From Chitinophagales bacterium (lineage in GTDB: Bacteria > Bacteroidota > Bacteroidia > Chitinophagales > BACL12), in contig JACJXO010000004.1 of assembly GCA_020636645.1 (NCBI GenBank), positions 233,008 through 297,007 on the forward strand: a stretch of 64,000 nucleotides of DNA. Reading direction: 5' to 3'. Position 1 is the first letter of the stretch. Each line of letters begins with the position of its first letter. The translations under genes and the position numbers were made by a program. The notes under the pieces were generated by a model that was not told the DNA's origin, made no database searches, and saw only the letters and a program-made list of their open reading frames with translations. Positions 57,050-64,000 of the stretch are shown piece after piece.

Positions 57050-57673
57050 ATGGCAGAATTGAGCGAAGAGATCAAAATACTGGAGCGTTGTGTACGTCTG
57101 TTCATGCGGTATGGCGTGAAGAGCGTGACCATGGACGATATTGCCCGCGAGCTGGGTATGTCCAAAAAGACCCTGTACCAGTACTTCTCCAACAAAAATG
57201 ACCTGGTGAACAAAGTGGCCCGTTTGCATTTCGAAGCTGAGAACGAGGCCATTCATACCATTTGCACCACCAGTGCCAACGCCATTGATGAATTGCTGAA
57301 CATCTCCCGATGGGTCAGCACCCAGATGAAGGGCATCAACCCCACCCTGATGCTGGACCTGCAGAAATACCATCCGGATGCCTGGGCCGTCTTTCAGAGC
57401 CATAAGAACAGCGATGTCTATCAATGTATGCTGCAGAACATCCATCGTGGAATGGAAGAAGGCCTGTATCGCCGCGACATCAACCCGGAGATCATTGCCC
57501 GGCTCTATATCGGCAAAATGGAACTGGTGGTTGACACGGAACTTTTCCCTCCGGGCGAATTCAGCTTCCAGCACATCCACCACGAATTCATTCATTACCA
57601 TATCAGAGGCATCGCCAGCGAACGCGGTCTTGCCTATCTCGAACAAATACAAAACCAACCCTATGCGCAGTAA
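57050..57673 (+). CDS. TetR/AcrR-family regulator of the adjacent efflux operon
   Basis: 207 residues. Seen: an N-terminal TetR DNA-binding domain (about 8-55), 'RLFMRYGVKSVTMDDIARELGMSKKTLYQYFSNKNDLV', in which the recognition helix is 'SKKTLYQYF', and an alpha-helical ligand-binding domain with several His/Tyr/Cys residues. Known: TetR repressors of RND pumps release DNA on binding a pump substrate. Its stop codon overlaps the TolC-gene ATG (11-base overlap), so it is cotranscribed and coupled with the pump it probably controls. The palindrome at 56981-57008 is the likely operator. Confidence 0.93.
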   Translation: MAELSEEIKILERCVRLFMRYGVKSVTMDDIARELGMSKKTLYQYFSNKNDLVNKVARLHFEAENEAIHTICTTSANAIDELLNISRWVSTQMKGINPTLMLDLQKYHPDAWAVFQSHKNSDVYQCMLQNIHRGMEEGLYRRDINPEIIARLYIGKMELVVDTELFPPGEFSFQHIHHEFIHYHIRGIASERGLAYLEQIQNQPYAQ

Positions 57674-58985
57674 CCTGATGATCTGGTTCCTGCTGACCGG
57701 CGCCTTATCTGCCAGTGCCCAGGAAATGTCCCTGAGTCTGGACGAAGCTAGAGCATATGCCGTGCAGCACAATACCCAGATGCAAACCAGCCAGTTGAAC
57801 ATTGCCGATGGCAGAACCACCTTGCAAAGCCGCACTTCTGTAGGGCTTCCGCAATTGAGTGCATCGGTGGGTTACAACCATTTCATTACCCTTCCCACCA
57901 GCCTCATCCCGGCTGAATTCTTTGGCGGCGAACCGGGCGACTTTGCAGAGGTGCAGTTCGGTACACCTGAGAACATGACCGCCGGTATCTCTGCTTCGCA
58001 GTTGCTCTTCAGCGGTCCTTACATCTATGGGGTGCAGGCGGCCAAAGTCTATGTGGAACTGTTGCAACAGCAGGATAAGGTTACGGCCAATGATGTGAAG
58101 AAGAACGTGGAGCTGGCCTATTACACAGTACTCATTGCGCAGAAGATGGCGCAGATCGCAGGCGAAAACCTGGAGGTGGTCAATCAGACATTGCATGAAG
58201 TGTCTGAAATGAACAAGGCCGGATTCGTGGAAGAGATCGATGTGAACCGCCTGGAAATGACCAGTGCCAACCTCAGTAACATACTGGCCAATGCCAGCAG
58301 ACAGGAGGTCTTTGCGAAAAACCTGCTGAAGTATCAGATGGGTATGGACCTCAGCCAGGAGATCGTACTGACCGATTCACTGGAGCAACTGGAACAGGGA
58401 CTGGTACTGCTGCAAAACGACCAGAATTTCCTGAACCGTCCGGAGTTCCAGGTCATGGAAACCACCAAGCGACTGAATGAGCTCAATGTGCAGGTGAACA
58501 AGTCTTCTTACCTGCCCACTCTGGCCGTATTCGGTTCCTATGAACAGGCTGCCCAGAGAAACGAATTCAATTTCTTCGATGGCAATGAACCCTGGTTCGA
58601 AACCTTTCTGGTAGGCGTGCAGCTCAATGTGCCCATCTTCTCCGGCATGGATAAGAAAGCAGCCATTGAAAGTGCACAGATCGGGTATGACAAAGCTGTG
58701 GTTGCCGAACAAACGCTAAAACAATCCGTGCAACTGGAAATTGCCCAGTACACTACTGATTACCTGAATGCAAAGGATGATCTGGCTACCCAGCAGTCAA
58801 CCATTGAACTGGCCAACAAGATCTTTAACACCGCATATGTCAAATACCGCGAAGGGCTGGGTTCCAGCCTGGAGCTGACCCAGGCACAAGGCGACCTGCT
58901 GGCAGCACAAGCCAACTATATCAACGCACTATATTCATTACTCAACGCACAAACCAACCTAAAGAAAGCCCTCGGCTATCTGTAA
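57663..58985 (+). CDS. TolC-family outer-membrane efflux protein
   Basis: 440 residues from the ATG at 57663 (MRSNLMIWFLLTGALSASAQ, signal peptide). The same frame is open a further 285 bases upstream, but that part is antiparallel to no homologue and lies inside the TetR gene. Seen: two internally repeated OEP halves, 'LSLDEARAYAVQHNTQMQTSQLN' at the start and 'NELNVQVNKSSYLPTLAVFG' in the middle, 'VGVQLNVPIFSGMDKKAAIE' and the terminal 'QAQGDLLAAQANYINALYSLLNAQTNLKKALG', typical of TolC helices. Known: a trimeric outer-membrane channel of tripartite pumps. 10 bases before the adaptor gene. Confidence 0.94.
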   Translation: MRSNLMIWFLLTGALSASAQEMSLSLDEARAYAVQHNTQMQTSQLNIADGRTTLQSRTSVGLPQLSASVGYNHFITLPTSLIPAEFFGGEPGDFAEVQFGTPENMTAGISASQLLFSGPYIYGVQAAKVYVELLQQQDKVTANDVKKNVELAYYTVLIAQKMAQIAGENLEVVNQTLHEVSEMNKAGFVEEIDVNRLEMTSANLSNILANASRQEVFAKNLLKYQMGMDLSQEIVLTDSLEQLEQGLVLLQNDQNFLNRPEFQVMETTKRLNELNVQVNKSSYLPTLAVFGSYEQAAQRNEFNFFDGNEPWFETFLVGVQLNVPIFSGMDKKAAIESAQIGYDKAVVAEQTLKQSVQLEIAQYTTDYLNAKDDLATQQSTIELANKIFNTAYVKYREGLGSSLELTQAQGDLLAAQANYINALYSLLNAQTNLKKALGYL

Positions 58986-58995
58986 AAACCTGCAT

Positions 58996-60153
58996 ATGAA
59001 AAGGACTATCGCAATCATTCCGGTCATCGCCATTCTGCTCAGCGCCTGTGGTGCCAAAGAAGAAGTGACCGATTCCGTAGAAGCCAAAATGGCACAGATA
59101 GCGGAATACAAATCAGAGATCAAGGACCTGGAGATCAAGATCCGTGATCTGGAAAAGGAGATCATCGCAAATGGTGGCAGCCTGGAGCTTCCGCCTGATA
59201 CCGTGGCGGTCACCACCATGACCATTGAACGCGGTACTTATGAAGAATTCGTAGAAGTGGCCGGCTCCGTCAGCTCTGACCAGAACATTCTGGTGAGCAG
59301 CGAAATGGGTGGCACCGTGACCCGCATCTATGTGAAGGAAGGACAGCAGGTAAGCGCCGGGCAACTGCTGCTTAGCACAGATGATCAGGTGTTGCAGAAA
59401 AGCATAGACGAACTGCAGAATGCCTACGATCTGGCAAAGACCGTGTATGAAAAGCGCAAGGCCCTGTGGGATCAGAAGATCGGTTCAGAGATCGAATACC
59501 TGACGGCGAAGAACAATATGGAAAGCCTGGAACTGAAACTGAACACCACCAGGACCCAGCTGGCCAAGACCCAATTGAAATCTCCAATCAGCGGAACGGT
59601 TGATGAGATCATCACCAAGACCGGCGAAATGGCATCGCCCGGTATGCCCTTGCTGCGGGTGGTCAACCTCAGTGAAGTACAGATCGAATGTGATATCAGT
59701 GAAGCCTATCTGGGTCGTGTGAAGCGTGGCGATAAAGTGAACGTGAGCTTCCCCTCCATCAACTTCGAATCAGTGGCTACTATCACCAACGTAGGTCAGG
59801 TCATCAACCCATCCAACAGAACCTTCAAACTGCAGGTGAGCCTGAACAACCGCGATGGCATGCTGAAACCAAACCTGCTGGGTTATCTGCAGATCCGCGA
59901 ATATGTAGAGCAGGATCAGGTGATCATTCCTACCCGTCTGATACAGAATGGTGTGAACAGCGATTTCGTCTATGCTGTAACCAATGGCTCTGTAGTGAAG
60001 ATCGATATCACCCGTGGCCGTTCACACAACGGATTCACGCAGATCAAATCAGGTCTCAGTGGAGGTGAAATTCTGGTAGTGGAAGGAAACCGCCAGGTGA
60101 AGGAAGGAGATATTGCCCGTGTAGTGGGCGGAGAAACCGCATCAAAGGAATAA
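58996..60153 (+). CDS. RND efflux periplasmic adaptor (membrane fusion) lipoprotein
   Basis: 385 residues: lipoprotein signal with lipobox 'LLSACG' (Cys about 17), a short N-terminal coiled coil (about 30-55, heptad-like 'EIKDLEIKIRDLEKEI') not typical of AcrA, then the standard adaptor order: lipoyl half 'GTVTRIYVKEGQQVSAGQLL', hairpin helices, lipoyl half 'LKSPISGTVDEIITKTGEMA', beta-barrel 'VQIECDISEAYLGRVKRGDKV', and a membrane-proximal domain. Known: links inner-membrane RND pump to TolC. Separated from the permease gene by a single base. Confidence 0.94.
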   Translation: MKRTIAIIPVIAILLSACGAKEEVTDSVEAKMAQIAEYKSEIKDLEIKIRDLEKEIIANGGSLELPPDTVAVTTMTIERGTYEEFVEVAGSVSSDQNILVSSEMGGTVTRIYVKEGQQVSAGQLLLSTDDQVLQKSIDELQNAYDLAKTVYEKRKALWDQKIGSEIEYLTAKNNMESLELKLNTTRTQLAKTQLKSPISGTVDEIITKTGEMASPGMPLLRVVNLSEVQIECDISEAYLGRVKRGDKVNVSFPSINFESVATITNVGQVINPSNRTFKLQVSLNNRDGMLKPNLLGYLQIREYVEQDQVIIPTRLIQNGVNSDFVYAVTNGSVVKIDITRGRSHNGFTQIKSGLSGGEILVVEGNRQVKEGDIARVVGGETASKE

Positions 60154-60154
60154 C

Positions 60155-63100
60155 ATGAGCAAGGAAAGTACCATCATAAAAGAATTCGGGCTGTCAACTT
60201 TTGCGGTGAAGAACCGCATCAGCGTCATGTTCCTGGCGCTCATCATCCTCATCATGGGGGTGAGCGCCTACAACGCCATGCCCCGTGAAAGTTTTCCGGA
60301 GATCACCCAACCAGAGATCTATATCGGTGTGCTCTATCCGGGTAACTCTCCCAAGGATGTAGAGAACCTCATCACCCGTCCTATCGAAAAGGAACTGAAT
60401 ACCCTGACAGATGTAGATGAGATCCGTTCCACTTCCATCCAGGATTATGCCACCATCACCGTGGCATTCAACTACGATGTGGATGTAGATGCCGCCCTGC
60501 AGGATGTGAAAGATGCTGTCGATAAAGCCAAAGGCGATCTGCCCAACGACCTCGACAATGAACCCAACATTTTCGCCCTGGATTTTTCAGAATTCCCGGT
60601 CATGAACATCAACCTCTATGGCATCGATGACGTGGACCTGCTGAAAGATTATGCCGAATACCTGGAAGATGAGATAGAAAAGGTAGAAGCAGTATCCGGC
60701 GTGGATATTCGTGGTGTGCTTGATAAGGAAGTGAAGGTGAGCATCGACAAGGAGCGGATGGAAACCCTCGAGATCAGTTTCTATGATATAGAGAGTGCCA
60801 TATCTGCCGAAAACCTCACCATGAGTGCGGGCGAGATCCTGACCGATGGTGCCCGCCGTGACATCCGCATCGTGGGTGAATTCAGCGATGTATCGCAGCT
60901 GGAAAATGTCATCGTCAAATACGAGAACCAGCGCATCGTGTACCTGCGTGATATTGCTGACGTTTCTTTCGATTACATCGAACCCAACTCCTATGCCCGT
61001 CTCGATGAAGAGAATGTCATCACCCTTGACGTGAAAAAGAAAAGCGGTGGCAACCTGATCCAGGCATCTGAAAAGATACAGGAGATCATCAAGGATGCCG
61101 AAGACAGCGGCCGCTTTCCGCCGGAGCTGAAGATCATCATCACCAACGACCAGAGCCGTGATACCAAACTGATGGTGGACAGCCTGGAGAACAACATCAT
61201 ATCCGGTGTCATCCTGGTGGTGCTGGTACTGCTCTTCTTCCTCGGATTGCGGAACGCCTCCTTCGTGGGTATCGCCATTCCACTGTCCATGCTCATGGCC
61301 TTCATGATCCTGAACGCCTTTGGTATCACCCTGAACATGATGGTGTTATTCAGCCTCATCCTGGCGCTGGGTATGCTGGTGGACAATGGTATCGTGGTGG
61401 TAGAGAATACCTATCGTCTGATGAGTGAAGGCAAGAATCCGATCCGTGCAGCCATCGAAGGCGTGGGCGAAGTGGCCTGGCCCATCATCGCCTCCACTGC
61501 TACTACCGTGGCTGCCTTCATCCCCCTCCTGTTCTGGAATAACCTGATGGGAGAGTTCATGAAATACCTGCCGCTCACCCTCATCATCACCCTGTCTTCA
61601 TCGCTGTTCGTCGGCCTGGTCATCAACCCGGTCATCGCAGCACGCTTCATGAAGGTGCAGGAAGAGGGTACCACTGCGAAAAAACCTTCCAGGAATTTCT
61701 GGTACCTCGTGGCGGGTGCGCTGATCATCGGAGTGCTGGCGCATCTGGCCAAAGCCACCTTCCTGGGTAACCTGTCTATTGTAGTAGCACTCATAGCTAC
61801 TCTGAACCGCTTCGTGCTGACCCCTGCTTCCATCAGATTCCAGAAAGGTCCGCTGGTACGACTGGAAAGTTTCTATAACCGCACCATCAGCTATGCGCTG
61901 AAAGGTTACAGACCAGTTTGGTTCTTTCTGGGCACTGTGTTGCTGTTTCTCGGAAGTTGTGCCAGCCTGGGCATCATTCCGCCGAAGGTCATTTATTTCC
62001 CGGAAGGAGACCCCACTTATGTGAACGTATTCATAGCGGCTCCATTGGGAACTGATATACAAAAAACAAATGCGATAACCGAACAGGTGGAAAGTAAACT
62101 CAAGACCATCCTGGCCGATGATTCGGATGTAGTGGAAGCTGTACTCGCTCAGGTGGGCGAAGGCACTTCTGATCCCAACGAAGGGGTCAGCATGGGCAGC
62201 TCGCCACATAAAGGACGTGTCACCGTTTCCTTCGTTCCCTTCGAACAACGGAATGGCAAAAGCACCAGTCGCATCATGGAAGACATTCGTGAAGGCGTGA
62301 AAGACATTCCAGGCGCACAGATTACGGTGAATCCATCGCCTTTTGGTCCGCCGGTGGGTCCACCCATCAACCTGGAAGTATCCGGCGAGGACTTCACCCA
62401 GCTCATCCTGCTTACCGAACAACTGCGTGAGTACATGGAAGATGCCGGCATACCCGGTATCGAAGAACTCAAGACCGATCTGGAAACAGGCAAGCCTGAA
62501 CTGGTGCTCCATGTGAACCGCGATGCTGCCAAGCGATATGGCGTGAGTACTGCAGATGTGGCCATGTCATTGCGTACGGCGTTGTTCGGCAAGGAAGTGT
62601 CGAAGTACAAGGAAGGTGAAGATGATTATCCCATCATGCTGCGCTTTGAAGACGATAAGCGGTACAACCTCAGTACTTTGTTGAATACCCGCATCACCTT
62701 CCGCGATCAGGCCACCGGTAAGATCAGCCAGGTACCCGTGTCGGCTGTAGCTGACCTGGATTACTCTTCCACTTACGGAAGTATCAAACGCAAGGACCTG
62801 GACCGGGTCATCACCATTTACTCCAACGTGAATGTGGGTTACAATGCCAATGAGATCAACGCCCAGCTGAAAGAAAGACTGGAAGCTTTTGATATGCCGG
62901 AAGGCTTTACTTATAAATTCACGGGACAGCAGGAAGATCAGGCCTCTGATATGGCCTTTCTGACCAATGCGCTGATCATAGCAGTGCTGCTCATTTTCCT
63001 CATCATCGTATCGCAGTTCAACTCCGTGTTGATGCCCCTCATCATCATGTCTTCTGTGGTATTTTCCATGATCGGTGTGTTGTTGGGTATCCAGATATTC

Positions 63101-63619
63101 CAGATGGACATTGTGATCCTGATGACGGGTGTGGGTATCATTTCGCTGGCAGGTGTGGTAGTGAACAATGCCATCGTCCTGATAGATTTCATAGAACTGG
63201 AAAGGAACAGAAGAGCACTTGAACTCGACCTGGAAAATCCGGAACACCTGCCGTATGATGAACTGCTGATGTCCATTGTAAAGGCAGGTTCCACCCGTAT
63301 GCGACCGGTGTTGCTAACTGCCATCACCACCGTGCTCGGACTTATTCCTCTTGCAATGGGTATCAACATCAACTTCTTCACCCTGCTGAGTGATTTCGAT
63401 CCGCAGTACTATGTGGGCGGCGACAGTGTGATGTTCTGGGGGCCCCTGGCCTGGACCGTGATCTTCGGTCTGACCTTTGCCACCTTCCTCACCCTGGTCA
63501 TTGTACCGGTCACTTACCTGCTCATTGATCGTGTCAAGATGCGGGTATTGCGTGCCACCGGCAGTATGCCCAAAGAGCAGAAGCCTCCGGTTGGTGCTCT
63601 GGATGCCGACAGTTTATAA
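60155..63619 (+). CDS. RND-family efflux permease
   Basis: 1,154 residues, about 100 longer than AcrB. Seen: 'TFAVKNRISVMFLALIILI' (first span), 'YPGNSPKDVENLITRPIEKEL' (porter domain), 'LGMLVDNGIVVVENTYRLM' (TM4, with one of the proton-relay Asp residues), a matching second half 'GVGIISLAGVVVNNAIVLID', and an extra segment around 500-550 ('NFWYLVAGALIIGVLAHLAKATFLGN') that adds two hydrophobic stretches between TM6 and TM7. Known: proton-driven export of drugs or lipophilic molecules through adaptor and TolC. Only one Asp is visible in TM4 where AcrB has two. Substrate unknown. Last gene of the TetR-regulated operon; a terminator follows at 63641. Confidence 0.94.
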   Translation: MSKESTIIKEFGLSTFAVKNRISVMFLALIILIMGVSAYNAMPRESFPEITQPEIYIGVLYPGNSPKDVENLITRPIEKELNTLTDVDEIRSTSIQDYATITVAFNYDVDVDAALQDVKDAVDKAKGDLPNDLDNEPNIFALDFSEFPVMNINLYGIDDVDLLKDYAEYLEDEIEKVEAVSGVDIRGVLDKEVKVSIDKERMETLEISFYDIESAISAENLTMSAGEILTDGARRDIRIVGEFSDVSQLENVIVKYENQRIVYLRDIADVSFDYIEPNSYARLDEENVITLDVKKKSGGNLIQASEKIQEIIKDAEDSGRFPPELKIIITNDQSRDTKLMVDSLENNIISGVILVVLVLLFFLGLRNASFVGIAIPLSMLMAFMILNAFGITLNMMVLFSLILALGMLVDNGIVVVENTYRLMSEGKNPIRAAIEGVGEVAWPIIASTATTVAAFIPLLFWNNLMGEFMKYLPLTLIITLSSSLFVGLVINPVIAARFMKVQEEGTTAKKPSRNFWYLVAGALIIGVLAHLAKATFLGNLSIVVALIATLNRFVLTPASIRFQKGPLVRLESFYNRTISYALKGYRPVWFFLGTVLLFLGSCASLGIIPPKVIYFPEGDPTYVNVFIAAPLGTDIQKTNAITEQVESKLKTILADDSDVVEAVLAQVGEGTSDPNEGVSMGSSPHKGRVTVSFVPFEQRNGKSTSRIMEDIREGVKDIPGAQITVNPSPFGPPVGPPINLEVSGEDFTQLILLTEQLREYMEDAGIPGIEELKTDLETGKPELVLHVNRDAAKRYGVSTADVAMSLRTALFGKEVSKYKEGEDDYPIMLRFEDDKRYNLSTLLNTRITFRDQATGKISQVPVSAVADLDYSSTYGSIKRKDLDRVITIYSNVNVGYNANEINAQLKERLEAFDMPEGFTYKFTGQQEDQASDMAFLTNALIIAVLLIFLIIVSQFNSVLMPLIIMSSVVFSMIGVLLGIQIFQMDIVILMTGVGIISLAGVVVNNAIVLIDFIELERNRRALELDLENPEHLPYDELLMSIVKAGSTRMRPVLLTAITTVLGLIPLAMGININFFTLLSDFDPQYYVGGDSVMFWGPLAWTVIFGLTFATFLTLVIVPVTYLLIDRVKMRVLRATGSMPKEQKPPVGALDADSL

Positions 63620-63640
63620 GTAGTTCTTATCTGATAGAAA

Positions 63641-63665
63641 GGCCCGCGAAAGCGGGTCTTTTTTT
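63641..63665 (+). terminator. Rho-independent terminator of the efflux operon
   Basis: A 7-bp stem GGCCCGC/GCGGGTC (one G-T pair) with a GAAA tetraloop, followed by seven T residues, 22 bases after the permease stop. It touches the end of the converging T9SS gene. Confidence 0.9.
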
Positions 63666-64000
63666 ATTCCACCACCAGCTTACCTGCATACCTGGTATAT
63701 ATGCCATCTGTAGCTGTAACCATGTACAGCCCTGCAGGCAGGTGGGTGATACTGATCTGTGTCTGTTGGCCGGCTGTCTGGCAGCGCCACACTTCCTGAC
63801 CCATTGGGTCATAGAAGCGCCAGGTCAGCTCATCGCTCACGCTGTTTTGTATAGTGAGGTAATCACTAACCGGATTTGGGAAAATGCGTGGTGCGGGGGT
63901 GCCTTGCAGTACCTGCGGGGTAATACCTACCAGATCAGGGAAACAGCTGGCCGTATCGCACAGGCCATTGCCGTCTAACTTCATGATCCAGGCGTCCTGG
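63664..64000 (-). CDS. C-terminal part of a T9SS type A secreted protein (cut by window edge)
   Basis: About 112 residues are visible, the frame continuing past the right edge. Seen: 'QDAWIMKLDGNGLCDTASC', the end of a repeat of the 'DAWI-x-KLD-x-G' type (seen in secreted SBBP/delta-60-like beta-propeller proteins), a linker, and a sorting domain from 'IFPNPVSDYL' to 'RYAGKLVVE'. The internal ATG at 63984 is probably not the start, since the open frame and the repeat motif continue upstream. Function unknown beyond secretion by the T9SS. It converges on the efflux operon, the two stops being about 45 bases apart. Confidence 0.8.
   Translation of the reverse strand, partial: QDAWIMKLDGNGLCDTASCFPDLVGITPQVLQGTPAPRIFPNPVSDYLTIQNSVSDELTWRFYDPMGQEVWRCQTAGQQTQISITHLPAGLYMVTATDGIYTRYAGKLVVE

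Noticed and set aside
57378..57662. Upstream extension of the TolC frame by 95 codons
   Set aside because: It lies inside the TetR gene in another frame; the signal peptide begins at the ATG at 57663.
61598..63381. Minus-strand frames of 147-304 codons opposite the RND permease
   Set aside because: Antisense shadows of a strongly coding gene; no promoter, start context or family resemblance.

Overview
The window is chromosomal DNA of a member of the phylum Bacteroidota. The evidence is consistent throughout. At least a dozen ORFs end in type IX secretion (T9SS) sorting domains, either type A (a 'YPNP' motif, about 75 residues, ending in a basic/hydrophobic strand) or type B ('FTPNGDG...', gliding-associated CHU_C). 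Starts lack Shine-Dalgarno sequences. The Bacteroidota -7 promoter element TAnnTTTG sits just upstream of a dozen starts. Lipoprotein families typical of the phylum (DUF4292, DUF4837) are present. Genus cannot be decided from the sequence. mqnC shows that menaquinone is probably made by the futalosine route. No rRNA, tRNA, CRISPR array, insertion sequence or integrase was seen.

Layout. 1-14 kb: a partial RidA gene, a small dimeric-barrel protein, a CEMIP/TMEM2-like G8 beta-helix exoprotein, an MFS exporter, a glycine-rich T9SS protein, a MazG-type pyrophosphohydrolase, a secreted CotH-family protein behind a MarR regulator, an SGNH hydrolase, glycine C-acetyltransferase (kbl) and two small membrane proteins. 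14-28 kb: a second glycine-rich T9SS protein, then two giant (about 1,865-residue) type B adhesin-like proteins. Each giant carries 16-17 tandem 52-residue two-cysteine repeats, and the repeats show signs of DNA exchange between the two genes. 28-37.5 kb: an envelope cluster on the minus strand: dut; then nucleotidyltransferase, TPR lipoprotein, DUF4292 lipoprotein and EnvC-like activator; then tatA and gatA; then an MltD-like LysM transglycosylase and DUF4837. 37.5-44.6 kb: a kelch-like T9SS protein, two GH13 alpha-amylases and guaB.

44.6-48.6 kb is the most unusual stretch: four tandem copies of a T9SS protein gene on the minus strand. Only the promoter-proximal copy is intact. One copy has a single in-frame stop and two are riddled with indels. 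At each of the three junctions the same 16-bp perfect palindrome supplies the stop codon of the copy ending there, and it is followed by a short remnant of a foreign T9SS C-terminus that overlaps the next start.

48.6-64 kb: a minus-strand operon (M16 protease, M16 partner, type B fibronectin-like surface protein, hotdog thioesterase); mqnC plus an amidohydrolase that is probably the aminofutalosine deaminase; a lone NYN-domain nuclease; a gap holding a promoter and terminator that may define a very short RNA; a TetR-TolC-adaptor-RND efflux operon; and a truncated T9SS protein at the edge. Overall, envelope building and housekeeping genes are interleaved with many secreted surface proteins, several of which look actively duplicated or recombined.
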